From NCBI GenBank assembly GCA_000027065.2, contig FN543093.2, positions 124,001 to 188,000 on the forward strand: DNA of 64,000 nt, in the 5' to 3' direction. This DNA comes from Cronobacter turicensis z3032. Its GTDB lineage: Bacteria > Pseudomonadota > Gammaproteobacteria > Enterobacterales > Enterobacteriaceae. The notes beneath the pieces are model-generated. The model made no database searches. It saw only the letters and a program-made list of their open reading frames with translations, and had not been told where the DNA came from. Shown in pieces: positions 37,914 through 49,418 of this stretch (position 1 is its first letter; the number at the start of each line of letters is the position of its first letter). The position numbers and the translations under genes are program-made.

Positions 37914-38213
37914 GGTTAGGGTCCTGTTGGAATCTCTGACGCCAGTCTAGGGAGCGGCACGGCGGCGCACCTTCACTCCACGGACAGCGTGTTCACCGCG
38001 CTGGCAAGGAAGCAAAGATGAACGTGAGGAAGTTCACAAAATGGCGTCTGGCCGCCCGGCAGGCAGGGGTGTGAGCCGCGCCGCATTTCCAGAAATTTCA
38101 CGGTGTTTCTTAAAAAACCGACGGGCTTTGCGCGTTTTGGCGTCGAAAATTTAAGGTCTGAGTGAGAACCGTTATCTACTATCAGACAGGTTTTACAGAA
38201 TGCGGGGGCGATG
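37914..38213. promoter_or_regulatory. rhaBAD/rhaSR control region with RhaS and CRP sites
   Basis: Reading towards rhaB on the minus strand, a CRP site (38023-38038, TGTGA-ACTTCC-TCACG) is followed by two RhaS half-sites. ATCTTTGCTTCCTTGCC occupies 38003-38019 and a second block at 37965-37984 ends in GGAGTGAAGGTGCGC. Both resemble the E. coli rhaBAD RhaS half-sites and keep their spacing. The part closer to rhaS (38150-38210) should hold the RhaR site and rhaSR promoter; I did not resolve them. Confidence 0.78.
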
Positions 38214-39050
38214 ATGACGGTACTACAGGGCATTGATTTTTTCCCATCCGGCGCGGCGTCGGTCACTATTGAACCGCGTCTGCCGCAGGCAGCCTTTCCT
38301 GAGCATCATCATGATTTCTGGGAGATTGTTATCGTCGAGCACGGCACCGGCACGCATGTGTTTAATGGCCAGCCGTATACGCTCAGCGGCGGCTCCGTCT
38401 GTTTTGTGCGCGACCACGATCGCCATCTCTATGAGCACACCGAGAACCTCTGTCTGACCAATGTGCTGTATCGCTCTCCGCAGGCGTTCAGTTTCCTGTC
38501 GGGGCTTGAAAAGCTCCTGCCGCAGGAGCAGGACGGCCACTATCCGTCGCACTGGCGCGTCAGCCAGCAGACGCTGCATCAGGCCAGCCCGCTGGTGGAG
38601 AGGCTGGAAGCGCTGCGCGAATGCAGCGACGTACACGCCGTCGCCAGCATGGAGATGCTCTTTATGCAGCTGTTGATTTTGCTGCGAAGCGGCAGTCAGA
38701 TGCAGGGTGGCGGCCATGCCGATGAGCGGCTGAACCAGCTTATCGCCTGGCTTGAGGATCACTACGCGGAAGAGGTCTGCTGGGAGCAGCTCGCCGACAA
38801 ACACATGCTGTCGTTGCGCACGTTACACCGGCAGCTTAAGCAGCGCACCGGCCTGACGCCGCAGCGTTACCTTAACCGCCTGCGCCTCATGAAAGCGCGC
38901 TATCTGCTGCGCCATAGCGAAGAGAGCGTTACGGATATCGCCTACCAGTGCGGCTTTGGCGACAGCAACCATTTCTCCACGCTGTTCCGGCGTGAATTTT
39001 CGTGGTCGCCGCGCGACATTCGCCAGGGGCGCGACGAACAGATGCAGTAA
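38214..39050 (+). CDS. rhaS: AraC-family activator RhaS
   Basis: With L-rhamnose bound, RhaS activates rhaBAD and rhaT. The 278-residue product matches E. coli RhaS. It has an N-terminal cupin sugar-binding domain ([32 protein letters not shown]) and a C-terminal double helix-turn-helix domain ([20 protein letters not shown] and [20 protein letters not shown]). Two adjacent ATGs exist; the second (38214) gives the family start MTVL. Confidence 0.97.
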   Translation: MTVLQGIDFFPSGAASVTIEPRLPQAAFPEHHHDFWEIVIVEHGTGTHVFNGQPYTLSGGSVCFVRDHDRHLYEHTENLCLTNVLYRSPQAFSFLSGLEKLLPQEQDGHYPSHWRVSQQTLHQASPLVERLEALRECSDVHAVASMEMLFMQLLILLRSGSQMQGGGHADERLNQLIAWLEDHYAEEVCWEQLADKHMLSLRTLHRQLKQRTGLTPQRYLNRLRLMKARYLLRHSEESVTDIAYQCGFGDSNHFSTLFRREFSWSPRDIRQGRDEQMQ

Positions 39051-39121
39051 CGCGAAGGGAATCACCGTTTTCTGCGGCAAAAAAGGGGATACTTTGCAGC
39101 TATTTGCCCCGGAGATACGCT

Positions 39122-39973
39122 GTGGCCTCTCAGTTAATGCTCAGGAAAGCGGATTTCTTCGCGACACCTGCCCAGCCGGTCGTCGTGGCGGATCGCTACC
39201 CTCAGAATGTCTTTGCCGAGCATACCCACGAGTTCTGCGAACTGGTGCTGGTGTGGCGCGGCAACGGGCTGCATGTGCTGAATGACCGCCCGTATCGCAT
39301 CACCTGCGGCGATCTCTTTTATATCCGCGCCGAAGACCGCCACAGTTATCAGTCGGTCAACGATCTGGTGCTGCACAACATCATCTATTGTCCTGAACGA
39401 CTGCAACTGAACGTTAACTGGCGCGATCTGCTGGAAAACCCGCGCGGTGTGAACGGCGACCCGCGCTGGCGGCTCAGCAGCCAGGGTATGGTGCAGGCGC
39501 GTCAGGTCATCGACCAGCTGGAGCATGAGAGCCCGAAGCACGACGCGCTCTCGCACTGTTTAGCCGAAAGCCTCTTTTTACAACTGGCGATTACGCTGCG
39601 CCGTCATCGTTATCAGCCATCGGGCGGCACGGGGCCGGGCGAGGGCGAAACGCTGGATCTGCTGATGGCGGCGCTGGGCAACAGCCTTGAAGTGCCGTTT
39701 GATTTGCAGCACTTTTGCAGCCATTACCAGATTGCCGAACGCCCGCTGCGCCAGCTGTTCCGCCAGCAGACGGGCATGAGCATCAGCCAGTATCTGCGCC
39801 AGCTGCGCATCTGCCAGGCGCAGTACCTGCTGCGTCACTCCTCGTTGCTGATTAGCGATATCGCCGCGCGCTGCGGCTTTGAGGACAGTAACTATTTCTC
39901 GGTGGTGTTTACCCGTGAAACGGGCGTGACGCCACGGGTGTGGCGTCAGCAGTGGGGCGCAATGACAGGTTAG
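39122..39973 (+). CDS. rhaR: AraC-family activator RhaR
   Basis: RhaR activates the rhaSR operon in response to L-rhamnose. The 283-residue product (E. coli 282) has the cupin domain ([31 protein letters not shown]) and the DNA-binding domain ([20 protein letters not shown]). The open frame starts at 39002 inside rhaS, but GTG 39122 has GGAG 7 bases before it and the start [14 protein letters not shown], as in E. coli. Its stop overlaps the stop of the convergent rhaT within the four bases TTAG. Confidence 0.96.
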   Translation: MASQLMLRKADFFATPAQPVVVADRYPQNVFAEHTHEFCELVLVWRGNGLHVLNDRPYRITCGDLFYIRAEDRHSYQSVNDLVLHNIIYCPERLQLNVNWRDLLENPRGVNGDPRWRLSSQGMVQARQVIDQLEHESPKHDALSHCLAESLFLQLAITLRRHRYQPSGGTGPGEGETLDLLMAALGNSLEVPFDLQHFCSHYQIAERPLRQLFRQQTGMSISQYLRQLRICQAQYLLRHSSLLISDIAARCGFEDSNYFSVVFTRETGVTPRVWRQQWGAMTG

Positions 39974-41007
39974 TTCGCCGCCATGCCCAGCCCGACGATA
40001 TTCGCCGCCACGATAATCACCACGCAGCCCAGGCTCAGCACGCTGACCGGGCGACGCCCGGCGGCTTTCCACTCGCGCAGCACCAGCCCGACGATCCCGC
40101 CGCACAGCACGTAAAAGCTCATGTGCAGCATCCAGCTGATGTAGTCATACTGCGCCGGGATGCGCGCATGTCCCCAGGCGTAGAAGAAAAACTGCAAATA
40201 CCACATCAGCCCGCCCAGCGCCGAGAGCAGCACGTTGCTGATAAGCAGCGGTTTCGCCAGCGAGAAATCGGCTTTCAGCGACAGCGTTTTCACCTTCGCG
40301 AGGCGAATAAAACAGAAGCCGAGGTTGATGAGCGCGCCGCCGCCCATGATAACGACATAGCTCGGCAGGCCGACATACAGCGGGTCGACGCCCAGCGCCG
40401 CGGCGGCTTCATGCATCGGTTTTGCGGCGTCCATCGCAAACGACATGCCCGCCGAGAACACGCCGCACATCACCGCCAGCACCAGCCCTTTCTTGAGGTT
40501 AAACTCTTCGGCCCTGATACCCATCTGGCGCTCTTTCAACTGGCCCGCGCGGGTGACGATGGCGACGCCAATCAGGGCGACGAACACGCCAAGCAGCGTC
40601 ATCCGCCCGCCGGGTGTGCCGATGAGCAGCCCGAATTTACCGTTCAGCATCGGCGTCATTAGCGTGCCGACAATCAGCGTAATGCCAATCGCGATGCCGA
40701 TGCCCATCGACATGCCGAGATAGCGCATGGTCAGGCCGTAGTTAATGTTGCCGATGCCCCACATCGCGCCGAATAAAAACACCGGCAGCAGCGTGGCGGC
40801 GCTGAACGAGCGGTAATAGGCCCAGAAATCGGGCAGCAGCAGAGCGCTGACTACCCACGGTAAAATCAGCCACGACACCACGCCGCCTACTGACCACATG
40901 GTTTCCCAGGACCAGTGCCGCACCTTCTTAAACGGCGCATAAAAGCAGGCGGCGCTCGCGGCGCCAATCAAATGCCACAGTATTCCCATGGTTATTGCGT
41001 TACTCAT
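39970..41007 (-). CDS. rhaT: L-rhamnose-proton symporter
   Basis: RhaT is the inner-membrane importer of L-rhamnose, with ten predicted membrane segments and 345 residues (E. coli 344). Conserved stretches include [55 protein letters not shown] and [16 protein letters not shown]. It completes the rhamnose regulon. It converges on rhaR and is divergent from sodA across 372 bases. Confidence 0.97.
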   Translation of the reverse strand: MSNAITMGILWHLIGAASAACFYAPFKKVRHWSWETMWSVGGVVSWLILPWVVSALLLPDFWAYYRSFSAATLLPVFLFGAMWGIGNINYGLTMRYLGMSMGIGIAIGITLIVGTLMTPMLNGKFGLLIGTPGGRMTLLGVFVALIGVAIVTRAGQLKERQMGIRAEEFNLKKGLVLAVMCGVFSAGMSFAMDAAKPMHEAAAALGVDPLYVGLPSYVVIMGGGALINLGFCFIRLAKVKTLSLKADFSLAKPLLISNVLLSALGGLMWYLQFFFYAWGHARIPAQYDYISWMLHMSFYVLCGGIVGLVLREWKAAGRRPVSVLSLGCVVIIVAANIVGLGMAAN

Positions 41008-41379
41008 GCTGTCGTCCTCGTTTCCGTCATAAGGCCAGACGGGAGCGAAAGCCGCCCCCTAACCGAAACGAGTCTATTGAGGCGCTCAATCTTTCACCTT
41101 CGGGGCGCTGCCGCGAAGCGCAGGCGGATGGCAAAAAACAGGGGGTAAGCCGAACGGGGATCACACTTTGTGGTGAATTCAGACGATGCCTAAGACATGG
41201 AAATCTGTGTAAAAATCAGCGCCAGGTGTCCATTTTCAGCCATTATTGCGTTAAGTTATAACCATATAAAAACTGCGGCATTGATAAACATTTTCAATAT
41301 CATTTAATTAACTATAATGAACCCACTGCTTACGCGGCGTTAACACCTCTGCCGCCCGATAATAATGGAGATGATGAAT
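41008..41379. promoter_or_regulatory. rhaT/sodA control region with a Fur box
   Basis: Next to sodA, GATAAACATTTTCAATATC (41283-41301) matches the 19-base Fur consensus at 14 positions. It covers the -35 region (TTTTCA, 41291-41296) of a promoter with a perfect -10 TATAAT at 41313-41318. Iron repression of sodA by Fur is established in E. coli. No convincing RhaS or CRP site for rhaT was resolved in the half next to rhaT. Confidence 0.75.
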
Positions 41380-42000
41380 ATGAGTTATACACTGCCATCC
41401 CTGCCGTACGCCTATGACGCGCTTGAACCGCATTTCGACAAGCAGACGATGGAAATCCATCACACCAAACACCACCAGACTTACGTCAACAACGCCAACG
41501 CGGCGCTGGAAAGCCTGCCGGAGCTGGCGAACCTGCCGGTTGAAGAGCTGATCGCGAAACTGGATCAGGTTCCGGCTGACAAGAAAACCGTTCTGCGTAA
41601 CAACGCGGGCGGCCACGCGAACCACAGCCTGTTCTGGAAAGGCCTGAAAAAAGGCACCACCCTGCAGGGCGATCTGAAAGCGGCTATCGAGCGCGATTTC
41701 GGCTCCGTTGAGAAATTCAAAGAAGAGTTCGAGAAAGCGGCAGCGACCCGTTTCGGCTCTGGCTGGGCGTGGCTGGTGCTGAAAGGCGACAAACTGGCTG
41801 TCGTGTCCACCGCAAACCAGGATTCCCCGCTGATGGGCGAAGCTATTTCCGGCGCTTCCGGCTACCCGATCCTGGGCCTGGACGTGTGGGAGCATGCGTA
41901 CTACCTGAAATTCCAGAACCGCCGTCCGGACTACATCAAAGAGTTCTGGAACGTGGTTAACTGGGACGAAGCCGCAGCGCGTTTCGCTTCTCAGAAATAA
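41380..42000 (+). CDS. sodA: Manganese superoxide dismutase
   Basis: SodA converts superoxide to oxygen and hydrogen peroxide in the cytoplasm. The 206-residue product equals E. coli SodA. The metal ligands are His27 (MEIHHTKHH), the His of NHSLFWKG, and the Asp and His of [23 protein letters not shown] supports Mn-type. Several in-frame ATGs precede, but 41380 has GGAG 9 bases upstream and gives [21 protein letters not shown] strong terminator follows. Confidence 0.98.
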   Translation: MSYTLPSLPYAYDALEPHFDKQTMEIHHTKHHQTYVNNANAALESLPELANLPVEELIAKLDQVPADKKTVLRNNAGGHANHSLFWKGLKKGTTLQGDLKAAIERDFGSVEKFKEEFEKAAATRFGSGWAWLVLKGDKLAVVSTANQDSPLMGEAISGASGYPILGLDVWEHAYYLKFQNRRPDYIKEFWNVVNWDEAAARFASQK

Positions 42001-42020
42001 GGTTGCAACCTGACCTGTAA

Positions 42021-42048
42021 AAAGCGAGCCTGATGGCTCGCTTTTTTT
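42021..42048 (+). terminator. Terminator of sodA
   Basis: AAAGCGAGCC and GGCTCGCTTT form a perfect 10-bp stem with a TGAT loop, running into a T tract. Confidence 0.92.
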
Positions 42049-42070
42049 ATATCCGCAAAAGGAGGCGCGT

Positions 42071-42748
42071 ATGTATTTCCCGGTGCAGGTTTATCTCGGC
42101 AAAATCCGCGACTATGAAGGCAGCAGGCCCAGCGCCATCGGCAAAGTGCAGGTGGAAGGCGAACTGTCGCTCACCAGCCGCGGGCTGGTTGGCGATCAGC
42201 AGGCGGAGAAGAAAATTCACGGCGGGGCGGACCGCGCGCTGTGCCATTATCCGCGCGAGCATTACGCCGTCTGGGCGCGTGAATACCCGGAACAGGCGGA
42301 GTGGTTCGCGCCGCCCGCGTTTGGCGAGAATCTCTCAACGCTGGGGCTTACCGAAGAAAACGCGTTTATCGGCGATATCTTTCGCTGGGGCGAGGCGCTT
42401 ATCCAAATCACCCAGCCGCGTTCGCCGTGTTTTAAGGTCAATTTTCACTCTAGGATTAGCGAGCTTTCCGGCCGGATGCAGGATACCGCGCGCTGCGGCT
42501 GGCTGTACCGGGTGATAGGCGAGGGCAAGGTGTTCAGCGACGCGCCGCTGGAGCTGGTGTCGCGAGTGAGCGGCATTTCCGTGCGCGAGGCCGCCGCCAT
42601 CGCGTGGCATACGCCGTTCGATGACGAGCAGTATCACCGGCTGCTGAGCGCAGGCGGCCTTTCCGCCAGTTGGGCGAAAACGCTGCAAAACCGGCGTCTT
42701 AACGGGAAGATCGAGGGTTTTTCGCGCAGGTTGTGGGGCCGGGGGTAG
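42071..42748 (+). CDS. yiiM: MOSC-domain protein YiiM
   Basis: The 225-residue protein matches E. coli YiiM. It has a MOSC domain with the motifs KIHGGADRALCHYPREHY, FGENLSTLGLTEENAFIGD and the likely catalytic cysteine in QPRSPCFKVNFH. E. coli YiiM helps detoxify N-hydroxylated base analogues as a molybdenum-dependent reductase. In E. coli it is close to sodA (with kdgT between); here it follows the sodA terminator directly. Downstream lies a repeat cluster and then lldD, an adjacency not found in E. coli. Confidence 0.94.
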   Translation: MYFPVQVYLGKIRDYEGSRPSAIGKVQVEGELSLTSRGLVGDQQAEKKIHGGADRALCHYPREHYAVWAREYPEQAEWFAPPAFGENLSTLGLTEENAFIGDIFRWGEALIQITQPRSPCFKVNFHSRISELSGRMQDTARCGWLYRVIGEGKVFSDAPLELVSRVSGISVREAAAIAWHTPFDDEQYHRLLSAGGLSASWAKTLQNRRLNGKIEGFSRRLWGRG

Positions 42749-42773
42749 TGCGCGCGGTTACCCGAATGTAATT

Positions 42774-42906
42774 GGTGGGTGCGCTGCGCTTACCCACCCT
42801 ACAGGAAATGGGGCGGTGCTTGCTGGTGGGTGCGCTTCGCTTACCCACCCTACGGGAAAACTTGTCTCTATGCGTTGTAGGGCGGGTAAGCGAAGCCGCA
42901 CCCGCC
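42774..42906. repeat. GC-rich dispersed repeat, three copies (cluster C)
   Basis: Copies 42774-42802 and 42825-42853 are direct repeats beginning GGTGGGTGCGCT. Copy 42877-42906 is inverted and begins GTAGGGCGGGTAAGCG. They fill the gap between the convergent yiiM and lldD genes, at a gene junction that differs from E. coli. Confidence 0.9.
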
Positions 42907-42944
42907 ATCGTCAATTAACCCGCCATCGTCACAACACCCACGAT

Positions 42945-44150
42945 TTACGCTGCGTTATCCTGCTTAGGTTTCGCGCTGGCGGCGGGCAGGTCCGCTAAAA
43001 CCGACGTAAATTCCGGGGACGGCACCAGCGATTCGCGGGTGATCTCCTTAATCGACTTCGCGCCGGTCAGCGTCATCGCCACCCGCATCTCCTTCTCAAT
43101 CAAATTCAGCAGATTCGCCACGCCCTGCTCGCCGTGGGTCGCGAGCGCGTAAAGATACGCGCGGCCCAGCAACACGCTATCGGCGCCGAGCGCTATCATG
43201 CGCACCACATCCAGCCCGTTACGGATGCCGCTGTCAGCCAGGATTGTGATATCGCCTTTCACGGCATCGGCGATGGCGGGCAGCGCGCGGGCCGACGAGA
43301 GCACGCCGTCAAGCTGGCGGCCGCCATGGTTGGATACCACAATCCCGTCGGCGCCGAAGCGCACCGCGTCGCGGGCGTCTTCCGGGTCGAGGATCCCCTT
43401 GATAACCATCGGGCCATCCCAGAATTCGCGGATCCATTCCAGGTCCTTCCAGGAGATGGATGGGTCGAAGTTGTTCGCCAGCCAGCCGATGTAATCCTCA
43501 AGCCCGGTCGGCTTGCCGAGATAGGCGGAAATATTGCCGAGATCGTGCGGGCGGCCATGCAGACCCACGTCCCACGCCCACTGCGGGTGCGTCACCGCCT
43601 GCCAGTAGCGGCGCATGGCGGCGTTGGCGCCGCTCATGCCCGAGTGGGCATCGCGGTAGCGCGCGCCAGGCGTTGGCATATCAACGGTAAACACGAGCGT
43701 CGAACAGCCCGCCGCTTTGGCGCGCTCCAGCGCATTACGCATAAAACCGCGGTCGCGCAGTACATACAGCTGGAACCACATCGGGCGATTGATAGCGGGC
43801 GCGACCTCTTCAATCGGGCAGACAGACACCGTCGAGAGCGTAAAGGGAATGCCTTTCGCCGCCGCCGCACGCGCCGCCTGAACTTCGCCGCGTCGCGCGT
43901 ACATGCCGCACAGCCCGACCGGGCCGAGCGCGACCGGCATCGAGAGCGTTTCGTTAAACAGCGTCGTCTCAAGACTTAAGTCCGACATATTTTTCAGCAC
44001 GCGCTGGCGCAGCGCCACCTGTGAGAGATCGTCCACGTTGCGCTTAAGGGTATATTCCGCGTATGCGCCGCCGTCGATGTAGTGAAACAGAAACGGCGGC
44101 AGGATACGCTGCGCCGCTGCGCGATAGTCGCTGGCTGCGGAAATAATCAT
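42945..44150 (-). CDS. lldD: L-lactate dehydrogenase (quinone), FMN-dependent
   Basis: LldD is a peripheral inner-membrane enzyme oxidising L-lactate to pyruvate and passing electrons to quinone. The 401-residue product (E. coli 396) shows the alpha-hydroxy-acid oxidase signatures: [14 protein letters not shown], the active-site [10 protein letters not shown] with its catalytic His, and the FMN segment [16 protein letters not shown]. The C-terminal tail is slightly longer and differs from E. coli. It is the third gene of lldPRD, overlapping lldR by four bases. Confidence 0.97.
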   Translation of the reverse strand: MIISAASDYRAAAQRILPPFLFHYIDGGAYAEYTLKRNVDDLSQVALRQRVLKNMSDLSLETTLFNETLSMPVALGPVGLCGMYARRGEVQAARAAAAKGIPFTLSTVSVCPIEEVAPAINRPMWFQLYVLRDRGFMRNALERAKAAGCSTLVFTVDMPTPGARYRDAHSGMSGANAAMRRYWQAVTHPQWAWDVGLHGRPHDLGNISAYLGKPTGLEDYIGWLANNFDPSISWKDLEWIREFWDGPMVIKGILDPEDARDAVRFGADGIVVSNHGGRQLDGVLSSARALPAIADAVKGDITILADSGIRNGLDVVRMIALGADSVLLGRAYLYALATHGEQGVANLLNLIEKEMRVAMTLTGAKSIKEITRESLVPSPEFTSVLADLPAASAKPKQDNAA

Positions 44151-44935
44151 TCATCATTCTCCCTGGACGGTTTCATTAGGTCGTCGGGCAGGCGGGTGAC
44201 ACGCGCCTGGCGGGCGACATCTTCATCAAGCTGTTTAATCGTGGAGTGGACAAAGCCGAGGTGGCGCAGCGTCGCGTTGCGCGCCCGTTCGGCATCGCCG
44301 GTTTCTATCGCCTCCAGCATCTCGCGGTGCTGGCCGGTGAGCTGCGCGAAAATCGGCTGCTGCTGATACATCCGCTGACGGCTCTCCATCACGGACGACT
44401 GCAGCAGATCGAAAAAGCCGCGCATGGTCTGGAGCAGCACCACGTTGTGCGACGCCTCGGCAATCGCCAGGTGAAAGCGCACGTCGGCCTGCGAGGCGAG
44501 ATCCGGGTCGTCGCGTTCGGTAAACTGCAACATCGCGTCGAAGCAGTAGCGCAGCTTTTCTTTATCCTGCGCGGTGGCGCGCAGCGCCGCATACCACGCG
44601 GTGCTGGCCTCAATGGCGTGGCGGGCTTCTAAAATGTCGTAGCGATAACCCGGATCGTCCGCCATCAGGTTGCGGATGGGCTGGACGATGCGCTGTTCCG
44701 ACCACGGCTCCAGTTGATAGCGCACAAAGGTGCCGCCGCCGCGACGGCTTATCAGCAGTCCGTCGCGAATCAAAATCTGCAACGCTTCGCGCAGTGAATT
44801 GCGCGAGACGCCAAGCTCCTGCGCCAGCTGTCGCTCCGAAGGCAGGCGCATTCCGGCTTCCAGCCCGCGCTCGGCGATGAGCGCACGAATGCGCTCCACC
44901 AGATGGTCGGCCAGTCGCCGGGTCATTAATGTCAT
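44147..44935 (-). CDS. lldR: FadR-type GntR regulator of L-lactate use
   Basis: LldR controls lldPRD according to L-lactate. The 262-residue protein has a winged helix-turn-helix ([20 protein letters not shown]) and a FadR-type all-helical ligand domain with the Asp/His metal set ([32 protein letters not shown]). It overlaps lldP and lldD by four bases on either side. Two sites matching the LldR/PdhR type lie upstream of lldP. Confidence 0.95.
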   Translation of the reverse strand: MTLMTRRLADHLVERIRALIAERGLEAGMRLPSERQLAQELGVSRNSLREALQILIRDGLLISRRGGGTFVRYQLEPWSEQRIVQPIRNLMADDPGYRYDILEARHAIEASTAWYAALRATAQDKEKLRYCFDAMLQFTERDDPDLASQADVRFHLAIAEASHNVVLLQTMRGFFDLLQSSVMESRQRMYQQQPIFAQLTGQHREMLEAIETGDAERARNATLRHLGFVHSTIKQLDEDVARQARVTRLPDDLMKPSRENDE

Positions 44936-46587
44936 GGGATCATCCAGGTAAAGTAGTAAGCCTGAAGCAGCGTGATGAGCCCCACCATGCAGGTGAACGC
45001 CAGGCTGTGTTTCACGGTAAAGCGGAAGAGATCCGACTCTTTGCCCACCAGCCCCACCGCCGCGCAGGCGATAGCGATAGACTGCGGCGAAATCATCTTG
45101 CCGGTCACGCCGCCGGTGGTGTTCGCCGCCACCATCAGAATATCCGAGACGCCGGTCTGCTGCGCCGCCGTGGCCTGGAGCGCCGCGAACAGCGCGTTCG
45201 ACGAGGTATCCGAACCGGTCAGGAACACGCCAAGCCAGCCGAGGAACGGCGAGAAGAACGGAAACGCGCTGCCGGTGTGCGCCAGCGCGAGCGCCAGCGT
45301 CGAGGAGAGCCCGGAGTAGTTAGAGATAAACGCGAACGCCAGCACCATGCCGATAGAGTAAATCGGCAGCGCCAGCTCTTTCATCGTCTGACCGAAGGTT
45401 TCCACGGCGGCTTTCGGCTTCATGCGCAGCCAGATAATCGAAATGACAGCCGCCACGAAAATCGCGGTGCCGGTGGCGGAGAGCCAGTCGAATTTGTAGA
45501 CCGCCGCGTAGGAGGTGGCCTTTGCGACAACCGGCGGCATACGGGCCACGAGGCCATCCAGGAACGGCACGGAGAAGTTAAACACCAGATCTGACAGCGG
45601 GCCGCCTTTGGCGAACAGCGCTTTAAACGGCGGAATGCTCCAGAGCGTGACCGTGGCGGTCAGGAACAGGAACGGCGACCAGGCGCGCACCACCTGGCCT
45701 GCGGTATAGTTCTTGCGCGCCAGCGTCTGATCGACCACCGAGGCGCCCATATCGCCGAAGCGGAAAATACGCACCGGCTGCCAGCGTTTGAGAAACAGCG
45801 TCAGGCAGATCAGCGATACCAGTGAAGAGATAATGTCCGGCAGCTCCGGCCCGATAAAGTTCGAGCTCAAATACTGGGCGATGGCAAACGAGCCACCGGC
45901 GACCAGCACCGCGGGCCAGGTCTCTTTGATGCCGCGCCAGCCGTCCATAATCGCCATGATCCAGAACAGCACGATAATCGTCAGGAACGGCAATTGACGG
46001 CCCACCATCTGACCAATCTGGAAGCTGTCGAGCCCGGTCACCTGGCCTGCCACCAGAATCGGGATGCCCATCGCGCCAAACGCCACCGGCGCGGTGTTGA
46101 CAATCAGGCACAGCCCAGCGGCGTACAGCGGGTTAAAGCCAAGTCCTACCAGCAATGCGGCGGTGATCGCCACCGGCGCGCCAAAACCCGCGGCCCCTTC
46201 CAGAAACGCCCCGAACGAGAAACCGACGATCAGCATTTGCAGGCGCTGGTCCGGCGTGATGGAGAGAATAGACGAGCGGATGATGTCGAACTGCCCGGTT
46301 TTCACCGAAATTTTATAGACGAACACCGCGGCGATGATAATCCACGCTATCGGCCACAGGCCGTAGAAGAAGCCGTAAATCACGGACGCGAATGCGCGTT
46401 CCGCCGGCATCTTGTAGAAAAAGAGCGCCACCAGCAACGCGATGACGACGGTAATGGTCGCCGCCAGATAGCCTTTCAGCTTGAGCTTAATCAGCGCGAA
46501 AAAGAAAAACAGGATCGGCAAAGCGGCAATCAGGCTTGAGAGCCAGATATTCCCTGCCGGGTCGTAATTCTGCTGCCAGAGGTGCAT
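44932..46587 (-). CDS. lldP: L-lactate permease
   Basis: LldP is an inner-membrane symporter for L-lactate, D-lactate and glycolate with about 12-14 membrane segments. The 551-residue product has the E. coli length and starts [20 protein letters not shown]. Eight codons upstream were excluded on this basis. Family segments include [21 protein letters not shown] and [15 protein letters not shown]. It is the first gene of lldPRD. Confidence 0.97.
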   Translation of the reverse strand: MHLWQQNYDPAGNIWLSSLIAALPILFFFFALIKLKLKGYLAATITVVIALLVALFFYKMPAERAFASVIYGFFYGLWPIAWIIIAAVFVYKISVKTGQFDIIRSSILSITPDQRLQMLIVGFSFGAFLEGAAGFGAPVAITAALLVGLGFNPLYAAGLCLIVNTAPVAFGAMGIPILVAGQVTGLDSFQIGQMVGRQLPFLTIIVLFWIMAIMDGWRGIKETWPAVLVAGGSFAIAQYLSSNFIGPELPDIISSLVSLICLTLFLKRWQPVRIFRFGDMGASVVDQTLARKNYTAGQVVRAWSPFLFLTATVTLWSIPPFKALFAKGGPLSDLVFNFSVPFLDGLVARMPPVVAKATSYAAVYKFDWLSATGTAIFVAAVISIIWLRMKPKAAVETFGQTMKELALPIYSIGMVLAFAFISNYSGLSSTLALALAHTGSAFPFFSPFLGWLGVFLTGSDTSSNALFAALQATAAQQTGVSDILMVAANTTGGVTGKMISPQSIAIACAAVGLVGKESDLFRFTVKHSLAFTCMVGLITLLQAYYFTWMIP

Positions 46588-46990
46588 AGCGAATCTCCTG
46601 CGGGCCTTCATTCGTGCCGGAAGTCTGTGCTTCTGTTAGCGCGGATTTGTAAAAGTGGCCCAACCAATGTGTTGTTGTAGGGTGAATGACAACAAAAGGT
46701 TAACCATTTGTTAGGCGTCGGCAACACACTGGTTACGCTTTTTTGGGGTTTTGTGAGTGGGCGGTAAGTTTGCGAGGGAATTGGTAGGGCCAATTCAGGC
46801 GGTGTCTGGCGAGTCAGCGCCACTCCCTCTTCGAAACGAGAAATCGTGGAAGGCGTCTCGCAATAACCGCACATAAAACGTTTCGCTTTCGTTTACAGCA
46901 GTAAAATCATTTCCGATTTCATGGGCAGGAAGCCCGGAAGGTATGACAGAGAGTGATGCTGGAGAGTAATTCTGTGCAGGGAAGCGCGTC
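46588..46990. promoter_or_regulatory. lldP control region with two LldR-type operators
   Basis: GAATTGG-TAGGG-CCAATTC (46778-46796) is a perfect inverted repeat of the ATTGGTnnnnCCAAT type recognised by LldR and PdhR. A second, weaker copy is AGTGGCCCAACCAAT (46654-46668). Their centres are about 126 bases apart, one upstream and one downstream of where the lldP promoter should lie, as described for E. coli O1 and O2. The remainder, up to the toxin remnant at 46991, shows no gene I can support. Confidence 0.7.
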
Positions 46991-47361
46991 ATGTTTGAAT
47001 TAATTTTTCATCCAGGCGCCGTGGGAGAACTGTACGTGCTTGATCCCGCTATGCAGGCGAAGTGTTGAGAGGGCTGGAAAAGCTTGAACGAGAAAGTTTC
47101 CGGCTGCGTTATCCGGACACCCGCGTGTTAAGTGGGGGCTTGTACGAACTGCGGGTTGGCGCTAAAGATATCGCACGCACGTTTTTTGCTTTCGCGATGC
47201 GTACTCAGGCGGGACTGACAAAAGACGACGTTGCCGAAAGAATGGGCAACTCACCGCCAGAAATCACCCGCCTGGAAGATCACGCGCTATGCGCCAGCGC
47301 CGACACGCTTCAACGGTATGCGCAGGCGTGCGGCGTTAAATTAAAGCTTTCTTTCAGTTAA
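46991..47361 (+). pseudogene. Fused remnant of a HigBA/RelE-type toxin-antitoxin pair
   Basis: ATG 46991 opens a RelE/HigB-like toxin start (MFELIFHPGAVGELY...DPAMQAK) that stops at TGA 47066-47068. One missing base after codon AAG 47060-47062 explains this, because the next frame continues VLRGLEKLERESFRLRYPD and LYELRVGAKDIARTFFAFA. There the toxin breaks off and runs directly into the middle of an XRE antitoxin (MRTQAGLTKDDVAERMGNSP, ending CGVKLKLSFS). The toxin tail and antitoxin head are therefore deleted in addition to the frameshift. Neither protein is intact. Confidence 0.78.
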
Positions 47362-47390
47362 CACGGCCGCCAGACGGCGGCCCGCCACGC

Positions 47391-47753
47391 TTAAAACTCG
47401 CTTTTCGCAAAGCCGGTCATCTCTTTGAGGCCCATTTCACGGCCAAGCTCGGTCATCGGGTGAACGACCACCAGCCCACGCACGCTTTTTTTCAGCTTGC
47501 CCATATCGGCCTGCTCTTTTTTAGTGATGGGGCGTTTAAACGGCATGGCCATCAGCTTCTGCGCTTCTTTGCTGAGCTTGTCGGTGCGCACATCTTTCAG
47601 GCGCGCGATTTCCGCTTCCAGCGTGGCGATTTCCTGCTCCAGCTCCGCGTATTTGTCGGCGGCTTCCGTCAGGGAAACGGCGGCCTGCTGGTGACGTACG
47701 GCATCAAGGCGGTCGCTCAGGCGTTTAATTTCAGCTTTTTCGATCTCTTTCAT
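47391..47753 (-). CDS. yibL: YibL, ribosome-associated DUF2810 protein
   Basis: The 120-residue product equals E. coli YibL. It has a coiled-coil N-terminal half ([35 protein letters not shown]) and a basic conserved C-terminal half ([39 protein letters not shown]). E. coli YibL associates with ribosomes; its role is unclear. In E. coli it sits between mtlR and lldP. Here it keeps the lldPRD side, but its other neighbour is glpK. Confidence 0.95.
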   Translation of the reverse strand: MKEIEKAEIKRLSDRLDAVRHQQAAVSLTEAADKYAELEQEIATLEAEIARLKDVRTDKLSKEAQKLMAMPFKRPITKKEQADMGKLKKSVRGLVVVHPMTELGREMGLKEMTGFAKSEF

Positions 47754-47811
47754 TCACACAAACCATCAGAAAAGGGGGTATTGCTGCAAAGGATACACTA
47801 ATTGCGGGGGA

Positions 47812-47855
47812 CGAATGAAAAAAGCGGGAAAAGTCTCCCGCCCGAAGGCGGGAGA
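47812..47855 (-). terminator. Terminator of glpFK
   Basis: TCTCCCGCC (47834-47842) and GGCGGGAGA (47847-47855) pair around a CGAA loop. On the minus strand the stem is followed by CTTTTCCCGCTTTTTTC, a T-rich tail. It closes the glpFK transcript 28 bases after the glpK stop, where E. coli would continue into glpX. Confidence 0.75.
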
Positions 47856-47882
47856 AAAGGGGGAGACCAATGAGGTTAACGC

Positions 47883-49418
<1,536 letters not shown>

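Noticed and set aside
46795..46992. A 65-codon minus-strand frame upstream of lldP
   Set aside because: No family resemblance and no ribosome site. It overlaps the lldP operator region and the start of the toxin remnant.
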